Below are positions 7,528 to 17,618 of a stretch of 34,697 nucleotides of DNA, piece after piece. Within the stretch, counting starts at the first letter, position 1; each line of letters starts with the position of its first letter. Source of the stretch: an uncultured Clostridia bacterium (lineage in GTDB: Bacteria > Bacillota > Clostridia > TANB77 > CAG-508); contig CANQLH010000022.1 in NCBI GenBank assembly GCA_947624655.1, positions 1-34,697 of the forward strand, written 5' to 3'. The notes under the pieces were generated by a model, which saw nothing but the letters and a program-made list of their open reading frames with translations, was not told the origin of the DNA and ran no database searches. The translations under genes and the position numbers were made by a program.

Positions 7528-7656
7528 ATATTTTGCCTCCTTAAATCATTACTCCATATATTTTATGAAATTATGTAAATTTTGCAACAAGCAGGACAGG
7601 CTTAATATTTGAAAATTTTAGATATTAGTACAAGATTGGAAATTATTTTAAATATT

Positions 7657-8313
7657 TTATTTCATCCTATAATGTCCTGTTATAGGCGTATATCTTTCAA
7701 GTACATCTTCTTCTCTTAATGGTTGACCTGCATTATGTATTAAATAAGGTATTCCCCTTTTATTTCTTTTATCTGATATTATTCCTATATGACTACTACC
7801 AAATACAACAATATCTCCCGCTTGCCATTCCTTAATATCATTTATGTCTGTTGTTAATACAATTTGATTTCTCTCAAAATATACTTTTAAATTTGGAACT
7901 CGTCTAAAATCTATATTTGTATCTGGCTTTCCATTAACTCTTGGATAACTGCTAATGTTGTTTTTTATATCTTCATCAACCATATCTTTTAAAGAATATC
8001 CTGCATTTTTTAATGCTCTCCATATAACATCTGTACATACTCCTTCATCATCTGGTGGATATCCTCCTGCATAATATGCACTTTTATACTTAGGTTTATT
8101 TTGTGCTTCTATCTTTGCTCCCTCTAAAATATCTGTGTAGTCATCTATTCCATCATTATCAAAATCAGTAGTACTTAAAATTACATCTATTCCAAAATCT
8201 TCCGCATAATATACCCTTTTGTATTTTTGATAAAAAAATAATATTAACATTATTAAAGCAATGATTATTAATATTATAGCTAAAATTATAACTATTCTTT
8301 TAAATATTTTCAT
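7657..8313 (-). CDS. DUF1287-family membrane-anchored protein
   Basis: This 218-residue protein has an N-terminal membrane segment (IVIILAIILIIIALIMLILFF) and an extracytoplasmic domain matching DUF1287. Diagnostic stretches are CTDVIWRALKNAGYSL, DEDIKNNISSYPR, NIDFRRVPNLKVYF, WQAGDIVVFGSSHIGIISD, IHNAGQ and ITGHYR. The fold is related to NlpC/P60 peptidases, with the Cys, His and acidic residues present, but the family's activity is not established. A calcium-loop-like FDNDGIDDYTD follows the anchor. The start is the ATG at 8313, preceded by GGGAG; the upstream ATG at 8346 would overlap the predicted transcription start. Confidence 0.82.
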   Translation of the reverse strand: MKIFKRIVIILAIILIIIALIMLILFFYQKYKRVYYAEDFGIDVILSTTDFDNDGIDDYTDILEGAKIEAQNKPKYKSAYYAGGYPPDDEGVCTDVIWRALKNAGYSLKDMVDEDIKNNISSYPRVNGKPDTNIDFRRVPNLKVYFERNQIVLTTDINDIKEWQAGDIVVFGSSHIGIISDKRNKRGIPYLIHNAGQPLREEDVLERYTPITGHYRMK

Positions 8314-8334
8314 ATATTTTTCTCCCATATTTTC

Positions 8335-8363
8335 AATATACCACAATATATTAAAGTTTTCAA
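8335..8363 (-). promoter_or_regulatory. Promoter of the DUF1287 gene
   Basis: Reading leftward, TTGAAA, 17 nt and TATATT are followed about 7-10 nt later by the leader containing GGGAG. Transcription would begin after 8335, supporting the downstream start codon at 8313. Confidence 0.55.
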
Positions 8364-8395
8364 TTAAAAAAATACATCAAAATGCTTAATAGATA

Positions 8396-8425
8396 TTTAC
8401 ATAAAACTCTAAAATATGATACAAT
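8396..8425 (+). promoter_or_regulatory. Probable promoter of guaA
   Basis: TTTACA, 18 nt and TACAAT lie about 27 nt before the guaA start, which has a clear AGGAGG site. I see no riboswitch-like structure between them. Confidence 0.5.
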
Positions 8426-8451
8426 GGTAGTAATTTTTAGGAGGAAAAAAT

Positions 8452-9991
8452 ATGAAAGAAAATGAAAAAATACTTATACTAGATTTTTATGGACAATATA
8501 ATCAATTAATTGCAAGACGCGTTAGAGAATGTAACGTATATTCTGAAATAGTTCCTTTCTCTACAAGCGTAGAAAAAATCAAAGAAATTAATCCAAAAGG
8601 AATTATCTTTACAGGAGGACCTTCAAGTGTTTACGAAGAAAATGCACCAATGATTGATAAAGAAATTTTTAAACTTGGAATACCAATTCTTGGTATTTGT
8701 TATGGAATGCAACTTATTAGCTATATTTTAGGTGGAAATGTAAAAAAGGCCGATAAACGTGAATATGGAACAACAGAGGTTGATTTTAATAATGCTTCTC
8801 CCCTTTTTGCTGGATTTGATAATAAAAATGACTGTCTAATGAGTCATACAGATTATGTTGAGGTTATGCCAGAAGGATTTAGTAAAATTGCCAGTACTTC
8901 ACACTGCCCTGTTGCAGGAATGGCAAATGATGAAAAGAAAATCTATGGAATACAATTCCATCCTGAAGTAAATCATACTAAAAATGGTATAAAGATTATA
9001 AGTAACTTCTTAGATATATGTGGATGCACTAGGGACTGGAATATGTCTTCTTTTGTTCAAGAATCTGTTAAAAATCTAAAAGAAAAGATTGGGGATAAAA
9101 AAGCTCTATGTGCTCTATCTGGTGGTGTTGATTCTTCTGTTTCTGCTGTTCTTTTAAACAAAGCTATTGGTAAGAATTTAACATGTATATTTGTTGACCA
9201 TGGGCTTCTTAGAAAGAATGAAGGCGACGAAGTTGAAAAAGTTTTTAGAGAGCAATATGATATAAATCTTATAAGAGTAAATGCAAAGGATAGATTTTTA
9301 TCAAAACTTGCTGGTGTTACAGATCCTGAAACAAAAAGAAAAATAATCGGTGAAGAATTTATAAGAGTATTTGAAGAAGAAGCTAAAAAAATTGGTAAGG
9401 TTGATTACTTAGTTCAAGGTACTATTTACCCTGATGTAATCGAAAGTGGTGCTAAAGGTAAAGGTCAAACTATAAAAAGTCATCACAACGTTGGAGGTCT
9501 ACCTGACTATGTTGATTTTGAAGAAATAATTGAACCTTTAAGAGATTTATTCAAAGATGAAGTTAGAAAAACTGGTTTAGAGTTAGGTATTCCAGAGAAT
9601 TTAGTATATAGACAACCCTTCCCTGGACCTGGTCTTGCAATAAGAATTATTGGAGATATTACTGAGGAAAAATTAGATATTCTTAAGGAAGCGGACTATA
9701 TATTTAGAGAAGAAATTGCAAAATCTAAATTAGATAGAACATTAAATCAATACTTTGCAGTTCTTACAAACTTAAAATCAGTAGGTGTTATGGGTGACCG
9801 GAAGAACTTATGACTATACTTTAGCTTTACGTGCTGTTGAAACTTCTGATTTTATGACTGCAACTTGGGCAAAGATTCCTTATGAAATATTAGAAAAAGT
9901 TTCTACAAGAATTGTAAACGAAATTAAAAATATTAATAGAGTTGTTTACGATATTACATCTAAGCCACCAGCAACTATCGAATGGGAATAA
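8452..9991 (+). CDS. guaA: GMP synthase (glutamine-hydrolysing), with +1 frameshift at CGG
   Basis: GuaA converts XMP to GMP using glutamine and ATP. The N-terminal class I amidotransferase shows the nucleophile loop GICYGMQ and the His-Glu pair in GIQFHPEV. The ATP pyrophosphatase shows the P-loop SGGVDSSV, and the dimerisation domain has [13 protein letters not shown]. The frame breaks at CGG 9799-9801 (GAC CGG AAG). Skipping the C gives the universally conserved [19 protein letters not shown] and runs to KPPATIEWE, the normal GuaA C-terminus. The combined product is 512 residues, the standard length. Without the shift, the last ~60 residues are lost and the enzyme should be dead. AGGAGG lies 7 nt before the ATG. 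The neighbouring RelA/SpoT-like gene follows by 23 nt. Confidence 0.93.
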
Positions 9992-10014
9992 AATTTTAGA
10001 AAGGTAATTTAAAA

Positions 10015-11478
10015 ATGAATGATTTTAAAGAAAAGTATAAATTTGATCCAAATAATGCTTCTAAAGAAATTTTTAAAGAGCAATTAGTTACACTTTCAAA
10101 CTTAGTCAGTGGTACTCCACAAGAAGAATTAATTGCTTTTAAGGATCCTAAAGTTCAAGAACTTGTTGACTATATCATGGCAGCTATAATTATTGAAAAT
10201 CAAAGAATCAATGGTTCTGATACTTTTCCTATTCAAATATATAGAAGATATAAATCAGAGGAAAGTCTAAAATCTAAGATGGAAGATTGGTCTAAACGTG
10301 ACGACAAACAAGGTAAGACTATTTCTGATTATCTTGGATTTAAGATAATTCCGGAAGCGGAACATTCAATCTTTTATTCTACTGATTCTGTTTTGCAAGG
10401 AATGATTAGTAAAAGAGAAGAGGTTAGAGCTTTTATTGCAAATATGTATAATGAACTTTCAGAGAATCAAACTATGACTTTTAAACAGTATAGTCAAAAG
10501 TGTAGAAAGGTAATAAGGCAATTAATATCTATATTTCCTGTTGAAGCTACAGCTAGAAAATCTTACTACAAATCATTACTAAAAACACTTAATACAGATC
10601 ATAAAAATTATAATGATTTTCTTGAAGATCCAAATGTTCCTTTAACTTTGGAAGAAATTTTAGATTTAACAACTGTAAATATAAAGAAATTGCTTTCAGA
10701 ACTTACTTTCCAATATCCTAATGAAGTAATTTTGTATAAACTTAAGAGCGACTTAATGAATACCTTTCAAAGCAGTGATATGCTTAAATATCTAGGCTTA
10801 TCTATATCTTCTGATGAGAATAGAACTAAGTCAAAGAAAACTCCAAACGGATATAGATCAGAATTTATAGGTTTAAATTTAAATATTAAATTAAACGACG
10901 GCAAAAGTATATGTCTACCTATTGAGTGCCAAATTCAAACTATCGAACAATATAAGGATGGAAACTCAGGGTTCTCTGCTCATACTAAGTTGCCTGGTAA
11001 AAACTTAAAATTAAAGTCAATCCCTTCTACTGTAGCTGGTAAAAAATACTCGGATCCACAAGGTCATTTGAAAGAATACAAAGACTTTTTATCTCATATA
11101 ATGAATGTTTCACCATCTTGTGCAATTGCAAAATCTACAGGAAGTGATTTTGCAGCAGAGCGTGTATCTATTGTTACATATGATTTATATGAGGCTTTTA
11201 GGTTGATCTCTAGAGTTCCAAAAGACAGTATATATTTTAAAATACACTATAAATATTTTGCAGAATTATATGCTAAACGTAAAGAGTTATTTCCTACAGA
11301 TGATAGCTTATTGCCACTTTATCTTACACGTGATGAGATTCCAAATCCTCAATTGGATTACAATAAATATACTAATTTCTTTGCAGAATTAAGAGATTCT
11401 TTATCTAAAACTTTAGGAATGTGTAAAAAAGATAATGATCCATCTATATCTAATGATAAAGAAAATTTCTCCAAATAA
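10015..11478 (+). CDS. Divergent RelA/SpoT-domain protein
   Basis: This 487-residue protein carries, in order, pieces of a (p)ppGpp synthetase fold: YRRYKSEESLKSKM (the R..K..S..K nucleotide-binding stretch), ISDYLGFKI (compare D..G.R), a long insertion, then NGYRSEFIGLN (compare GY.S.H), PIECQIQT (compare E.Q.RT) and FSAHTKL. The conserved Arg of QIRT is Gln and some other positions are unusual, so activity is uncertain. It follows guaA by 23 nt in the same direction and faces guaB, a link to guanine-nucleotide supply. It is longer than small alarmone synthetases and has no HD, TGS or ACT domain that I can see. There is no in-frame CGG. Confidence 0.62.
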   Translation: MNDFKEKYKFDPNNASKEIFKEQLVTLSNLVSGTPQEELIAFKDPKVQELVDYIMAAIIIENQRINGSDTFPIQIYRRYKSEESLKSKMEDWSKRDDKQGKTISDYLGFKIIPEAEHSIFYSTDSVLQGMISKREEVRAFIANMYNELSENQTMTFKQYSQKCRKVIRQLISIFPVEATARKSYYKSLLKTLNTDHKNYNDFLEDPNVPLTLEEILDLTTVNIKKLLSELTFQYPNEVILYKLKSDLMNTFQSSDMLKYLGLSISSDENRTKSKKTPNGYRSEFIGLNLNIKLNDGKSICLPIECQIQTIEQYKDGNSGFSAHTKLPGKNLKLKSIPSTVAGKKYSDPQGHLKEYKDFLSHIMNVSPSCAIAKSTGSDFAAERVSIVTYDLYEAFRLISRVPKDSIYFKIHYKYFAELYAKRKELFPTDDSLLPLYLTRDEIPNPQLDYNKYTNFFAELRDSLSKTLGMCKKDNDPSISNDKENFSK

Positions 11479-11486
11479 AAATAATA

Positions 11487-11509
11487 CACCCGCTAAATTT
11501 TAGCGGGTG
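11487..11509. terminator. Bidirectional terminator between the RelA/SpoT-like gene and guaB
   Basis: CACCCGCTA pairs perfectly with TAGCGGGTG around a 5-nt loop, with an A-rich left flank and a T-rich right flank. It lies between two convergent genes. Confidence 0.88.
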
Positions 11510-11521
11510 CTTATTTTTATT

Positions 11522-13034
11522 TTAGTTTTGATAAGAATTATCAATTTCTTTTAATATAACATCATGTGCTTTTCCTTCTGAAATACTTACATCTGATACA
11601 AGAGTTAGTCTTGCTTTCTCATGTAATTCTTGGAGTGTTACAGCACCGCAATTACACATTGTAGATTTTATCTTTAATATAGTAACGTCTAATGTATCTT
11701 TAAGTGGACCTGCATATGGAATATAAGAATCAACACCTTCTTCAAAAGATAACTTATCTTTGTTTCCACCTAAATCGTATCTCTGCCAATTCTTAGCACG
11801 ATTAGAGCCCTCTCCCCAATATTCCTTTACATAGTTATTACCTATCTTAAGAACTCTTGTTGGACTTTCATCAAATCTTGCAAAATATCTACCCATCATT
11901 ACAAAATCTGCACCTAATGCTAAAGCAATTGTTATATGATGGTCATGTACTATTCCTCCATCAGAGCATACTGGAATATATACTCCAGTTTCTTCAAAAT
12001 ATTTATTTCTCTCATTAACAACATCAATTAAAGCACTTGCTTGTCCACGTCCGATTCCCTTTGTTTCTCTTGTGATACAAATAGAACCTCCACCTACACC
12101 AACTTTTATAAAGTCAGCTCCAGCATCTGCTAAATATCTAAATCCTTCTGCATCTACAACATTTCCGGCTCCTATTTTTACGTTATCTCCATATCTTTCT
12201 CTTACAAATTCTATTGTTTTCTTTTGCCAAATAGAATACCCATCAGAAGAGTCCATACACAATATGTCAACACCTGCATCAACTAATGCTGGTATTCTTT
12301 TTTCATAGTCTCTTGTATTTATTCCGAGCTCCCACTATATATCTCTTATTTTCATCTAATAAAGAATTTGGATTGTTCTTTCTCTCTTCATAGTCTTTTC
12401 TAAATACAAGATATTTTAAATTTCCTTCTTCAGTTAAAATTGGTAAGCAATTTATTTTATGTTTCCATATAATGTCATTTGCTTCTGATAATGTTATTCC
12501 CTTCTTTGCAGAAATTGTATTTTCTGCTTTAGTCATATAATCATCTATTGGAGCATCTAAATTATCCTTTGATGGTCTATAATCTTTATCTGTAACAATT
12601 CCTAAAAACTTTCCATTTGCTGTACCATCATCTGTTACAATAACTGTTGAATGTCCAGTTTGTTTAGATAATTCCATTACTTCTCTTAATGATGTTCCAC
12701 TTTTTACATTTGAGTCACTAATAACAAAACCTGCTTTATGTTTTTTTACGCGATATACCATACTAGCTTGAGATTCGATAGATTGTGCTCCGTATATAAA
12801 GCTTAAACCTCCTTCTCTTGCAAGTGCAATTCCCATTTTTTCTCCTGATACAGATTGCATAATTGCAGAAACCATAGGAATATTTGCTGAATATCTTGGT
12901 TCTTCGCCTTTTTTAAATTTAACTAAAGGTGTCCTTAATGATACATTTTCTGGTATGCAATTTTCTGATGTTAAATTTGGTAACAATAGAAATTCGTTAA
13001 ATGTTCTTGATATGTCTGGTAAGATTTTTGCCAT
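11522..13034 (-). CDS. guaB: IMP dehydrogenase, with +1 frameshift at CGG
   Basis: IMPDH oxidises IMP to XMP, the step before GuaA. The N-terminal part has [15 protein letters not shown] and [15 protein letters not shown], then two CBS domains (near VSIVTDKDY-type stretches) and the C-terminal barrel. The active-site loop is [18 protein letters not shown], with the catalytic Cys present, followed by PVCSDGGI and [12 protein letters not shown]. The frame breaks at CGG 12324-12326 (GCT CGG AAT). Skipping C gives [20 protein letters not shown], which leads into DMLC-type MDSSDG. The combined length is 503 residues, as expected. It is the last gene of a leftward pta-ackA-guaB series and ends at a strong terminator. 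Confidence 0.92.
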
Positions 13035-13093
13035 ATTTATTTTCCTCCCTATATTTTTTTAAAATATCTAAGATGATCATATAATTTATCCAT

Positions 13094-14290
13094 TTATTTA
13101 TTTTTTACTAAGTTCATTGTATCTCTTGCGATTACTAACTCCTCATTAGTAGGAATTACAAATACTTTTATTTTAGAATCTGGTGTTGATATTTCTATTT
13201 CTTGGCCTCTTGTCTTATTCTTTTCATCATCAATTTTAACACCCATAAATGCTAAATTGTCACAAATACCTTTTCTTGTTGTACCTGCATTTTCTCCAAT
13301 TCCAGCTGTGAATACGATTGCATCTATTCCTTGAAGTGTTACAGCATATTTTGCAACAAATTGTGCAACTATATAATTATAGCTATCTAATGCAAGCTTA
13401 GCTCTTTTATTTCCATTTTTTGCTGCTTCTTCAATATCTCTTGAATCAGGGCTTACTCCTGAAATTCCAAAAGAACCAGATTTTTTATTTAATATTGTGT
13501 CAACTTCTTGAATTGATACATTCTCATGTTCCATAATAAATTTAACAATAGCAGGATCTAAATCTCCTGATCTTGTTCCCATAGGAATACCCGCAAGAGG
13601 TGTTAGCCCCATACTTGTATCTAAGCACTTTCCACCTTTAATTGCAGCAATTGATGCACCTTGACCTAAATGACATGTAACAATGCGTAAGTCATCTCTT
13701 TGTCCTCCCATAAGTTCAGCTGCTCTTTCAGAAACGTATCTATGTGATGTTCCATGAAAACCATATCTACGAACCTTATATTTTTCATAATATTCATAAG
13801 GTATTGGATAAATATATGCTTTTTCTGGCATTGTTTGATGGAAAGCTGTATCAAATACTCCAACCATTGGAACATTAGGCATTAATCTTTTGCATGCTTC
13901 TATTCCTAAAATTCCTGCGGGATTATGTAATGGTGCAAGTGATGCACACTCTTTTACTCCTTCTATAACCTCATCTGTTATAATAACAGATGTTGCAAAT
14001 TTTTCTCCTCCATGAACTAATCTGTGACCAACTGCATCAATTTCTGATAAGCTTTTAATAACTCCATATTCTGGATGAGTAAATTGCTCTAAAACAACTT
14101 TAATAGCTGCTTCATGATTTTCTACTGGACATTCAACAACATGTTTTTCTTCTCCTACTTTATGAGTTAAGAATGAATTATTTTGCCCAATTCTTTCAAA
14201 ATTTCCTTTTGCAATAACTTCTTCATTTGTCATATCAATTAATTGATATTTTAAAGATGAACTTCCTGAATTTAAAACTAAAACTTTCAT
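13094..14290 (-). CDS. ackA: Acetate kinase
   Basis: AckA makes ATP and acetate from acetyl phosphate. The 398-residue protein is full length, with the N-terminal [15 protein letters not shown], the [10 protein letters not shown] stretch, [42 protein letters not shown] and FTAGIGENA, all family signatures. It lies 42 nt downstream of pta, the usual pairing for acetyl-CoA to acetate fermentation, and 59 nt upstream of guaB. It contains no in-frame CGG, so it reads without interruption. Confidence 0.97.
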   Translation of the reverse strand: MKVLVLNSGSSSLKYQLIDMTNEEVIAKGNFERIGQNNSFLTHKVGEEKHVVECPVENHEAAIKVVLEQFTHPEYGVIKSLSEIDAVGHRLVHGGEKFATSVIITDEVIEGVKECASLAPLHNPAGILGIEACKRLMPNVPMVGVFDTAFHQTMPEKAYIYPIPYEYYEKYKVRRYGFHGTSHRYVSERAAELMGGQRDDLRIVTCHLGQGASIAAIKGGKCLDTSMGLTPLAGIPMGTRSGDLDPAIVKFIMEHENVSIQEVDTILNKKSGSFGISGVSPDSRDIEEAAKNGNKRAKLALDSYNYIVAQFVAKYAVTLQGIDAIVFTAGIGENAGTTRKGICDNLAFMGVKIDDEKNKTRGQEIEISTPDSKIKVFVIPTNEELVIARDTMNLVKNK

Positions 14291-14332
14291 TTTTTACCTC
14301 TTTCCTTAAAATTAAATTTATATGTTTTTCTT

Positions 14333-15467
<1,135 letters not shown>

Positions 15468-15601
15468 TTGGAAGTAATATATTTAATTTACGAAGTGACG
15501 CGTAGCATGGGAGCGAATTAGAGAATGTTGAAGCTTTGCTTCATACATTCTCTATGAGACGACCAACAAGGAACGAGTCAAATTAAATATATTACTTCCA
15601 A
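15468..15601. repeat. Long-stem palindromic element C
   Basis: Perfect 22-bp outer arms start TTGGAAGTAATATATTTAAT (15468-15489, 15580-15601) and enclose a 90-nt core. The core holds GGGAGCGAATT, an inner hairpin AGAGAATGT...ACATTCTCT with TGAAGC/GCTTCA inside it, and GACGACCAAC. The core resembles elements A and B in layout and in the GAGCGAAT block. The same outer arms occur without the core at 27517-27570. Confidence 0.78.
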
Positions 15602-15628
15602 AACGACTGTTAAATTCTCATATAACAA

Positions 15629-15662
15629 GTAGAGCCACAAGGTATTTACCCTGTGACTCCAC
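15629..15662 (-). terminator. Terminator after the GC-richer membrane gene
   Basis: GTGGAGTCACAGGG pairs with CTTGTGGCTCTAC (13 pairs including G-U) and is followed on the minus strand by TTGTTATAT. It is much more GC-rich than other terminators here, in keeping with the foreign look of the gene it follows. Confidence 0.65.
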
Positions 15663-15677
15663 TTGCCCACTTTGTTG

Positions 15678-16100
15678 TTAGATCCGATAGTTCTTATACC
15701 GTTTGTCCTTTTTTTTCAGCATTTCCTCCTGTACAGTACAAAGAACTGTACCTACTAGAGCGAAGATGCCGAGAAGAGAGCAAACTACAAGGCAGCTCCG
15801 AATCACATCGCCAAAGATGCCAAAGCATCCAAGGGTGTCGTGGAGTTTTGCGATGATATTGTTCTCCACGAACTGATTCATCTCTTCGCACAGTTCGATG
15901 TAGTTCTTGCCGTATGACGTATTCCAGCCATACATGTTGGCAGAAACTTCCGCTTCGGAAATCATGAGCCTTAGGAACGCATACTTGAAACTGTCGAGCA
16001 AAAACACTACTTGCCCAACCAGCGAGGCTACGATAGAGCTTAGTAGCCCTAAGACAATGATAGCTGTGGCCCAGCTCTGCTGGAACCGGTTTTTATTCAT
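15678..16100 (-). CDS. Two-TM membrane protein of foreign base composition
   Basis: I do not recognise this 140-residue protein. It has two membrane segments (ATAIIVLGLLSSIVASLVG and CLVVCSLLGIFALVGTVLC), an extracytoplasmic-sized middle with NMYGWNTSYGKNYIELCEEM, and a basic tail KKKDKRYKNYRI. The start is the ATG at 16100, after GGAGG with 8-nt spacing. Codons end mostly in C or G, quite unlike the neighbours. It has four in-frame CGG codons (after NKN, DVI, KKDK and KNY) that must be Arg for the frame to stay open. Skipping the first C would end the protein within about 18 codons. It therefore looks like a recent import from an organism that reads CGG normally. Confidence 0.72.
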   Translation of the reverse strand: MNKNRFQQSWATAIIVLGLLSSIVASLVGQVVFLLDSFKYAFLRLMISEAEVSANMYGWNTSYGKNYIELCEEMNQFVENNIIAKLHDTLGCFGIFGDVIRSCLVVCSLLGIFALVGTVLCTVQEEMLKKKDKRYKNYRI

Positions 16101-16144
16101 GATGCTTACCTCCAAATTTTCCCTGACTGGGGATATTCATTTAT

Positions 16145-16173
16145 ATTATAACACAAATATTCTATTTTTGCAA
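16145..16173 (-). promoter_or_regulatory. Promoter of the GC-richer membrane gene
   Basis: Reading leftward, TTGCAA (16168-16173), 17 nt and TATAAT (16145-16150), with TGTG just before the -10 box, precede the gene by about 45 nt. This AT-rich promoter region has host-like composition. Confidence 0.6.
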
Positions 16174-16259
16174 ATTTTTGTTTTTATCTAATCAATATTT
16201 TCTTTGTTTTTAATATACTTTTCAAGTTTTATTTTATAAAATCAAATAAAAACTAAACT

Positions 16260-17597
16260 CTAATCATCATCTCCTAGTATTTTTTCCTTTATTGCTGTAA
16301 CAATTCCCTTTACATATCCTTCTTGATTATTAAGCATATTATCTAAATCTGTATTATTGTTTATATATCCCATTTCAATTAAATATGCTTCTAATCCAAT
16401 ATTTGAATTGCAATATAAATTTTTTCCATAGCCTCCTCTTCTTCCATCCACATATGCACCAGTTGCAATTCCACCTGTTTCTCTTAGCATATATAAATAT
16501 GGTGTATTCTCTGTTATATGATATGGCTCATACCCCTTTTTTATTGCTTCATTTGTAGACTTTTTAATTCCTTCTTCTGTAAATGCCCTTACATAAACTC
16601 CATCGTCTACCTTGTATATAACATCTAAGTCAGAATAGCTTGTATTTGCATATTTTACAATGTTTCCTGCAAGTGATTTTGCAAATGACAAATTCATTCT
16701 TGTAGGAGCATATATTTCTACACCACTTTGTGAATTAGGCTTATCTATGCTATTTAAATGTATTGAAAATACATATTTAGCACGCGATGCACCTGTAACA
16801 TTAACTCTTCCATCTTCATTATATACTGTCTTTGTATTGTATTCATCGCCTTCTGTTCCATCTCTTGTTATCTTTACCTTAAAGCCTAAATCTTCAAGCT
16901 CCTTTTTTACCTGCTTTGCACATTTTAATGCTAAATCCGCTTCCCTATATCCGCCATATTCAGCTCCTGTATCTCCTCCTCCATGACCTGGGTCTATCAC
17001 TATATCATATACATCTTTTGGAAGCTTTTTTACTCCAGATACGTCTATAAACATGTAGTTTATTTTTCTATCCTCTATATTTTGTACACTGAATTTAATA
17101 TTCATTTTATTGTTCTTATTATTTTTGGTAATAGAATAATATTCTATATCATCATATTCTGTATTATTCTTTATTGAATAAAGTTTATTTGTGCCATCTA
17201 AATATTCTACCTTAACAAAAATATAGTACATATCAATCTTTAAATCTTCTAAGTCAATTCCTTCATTTATTAAATCAGATGTGTAAAATTCTATCCCACT
17301 TGCTGTCTTATTATAATTTAATTTTACTTCTTTTGCATTATCTGTTCCTTTTGTATTTAGACATAGTGTTATATTTTTAATATTTTCATTACTTAAATTT
17401 ATACTTCCCTTTAAATTCAAATGCGTGCCATATACAATATATTCGCTAAGAGATGCTTCATCATTTTCTATCTCATCAAATACATTTTTTGCATTATTTA
17501 TTTTTATAAAATATGAACAAATAGAATAAATTATCAATAAAATAAATAATGTTGTTAATAATCCTACACATAATTTTAGTAATTTACTTGTGTTCAT
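16260..17597 (-). CDS. N-acetylmuramoyl-L-alanine amidase (Amidase_3), membrane-anchored
   Basis: This enzyme cleaves the bond between MurNAc and the peptide in peptidoglycan. The 445-residue protein has an N-terminal membrane anchor (LCVGLLTTLFILLIIYSICS), a ~170-residue linker domain of unknown type and a C-terminal Amidase_3 domain. Zinc-ligand and catalytic motifs are DIVIDPGHGGGDTGA, the Glu in GYREADLALK, FSIHLNS and AYLIEMGYINNNTDLDNM. The domain is similar to those of CwlD/CwlC-type sporulation or division amidases. The start is 22 nt after the stop of the coiled-coil protein, so both may be cotranscribed. No in-frame CGG is present. Confidence 0.9.
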   Translation of the reverse strand: MNTSKLLKLCVGLLTTLFILLIIYSICSYFIKINNAKNVFDEIENDEASLSEYIVYGTHLNLKGSINLSNENIKNITLCLNTKGTDNAKEVKLNYNKTASGIEFYTSDLINEGIDLEDLKIDMYYIFVKVEYLDGTNKLYSIKNNTEYDDIEYYSITKNNKNNKMNIKFSVQNIEDRKINYMFIDVSGVKKLPKDVYDIVIDPGHGGGDTGAEYGGYREADLALKCAKQVKKELEDLGFKVKITRDGTEGDEYNTKTVYNEDGRVNVTGASRAKYVFSIHLNSIDKPNSQSGVEIYAPTRMNLSFAKSLAGNIVKYANTSYSDLDVIYKVDDGVYVRAFTEEGIKKSTNEAIKKGYEPYHITENTPYLYMLRETGGIATGAYVDGRRGGYGKNLYCNSNIGLEAYLIEMGYINNNTDLDNMLNNQEGYVKGIVTAIKEKILGDDD

Positions 17598-17618
17598 TTC
17601 ATATTGTTCCTTTCAAAA

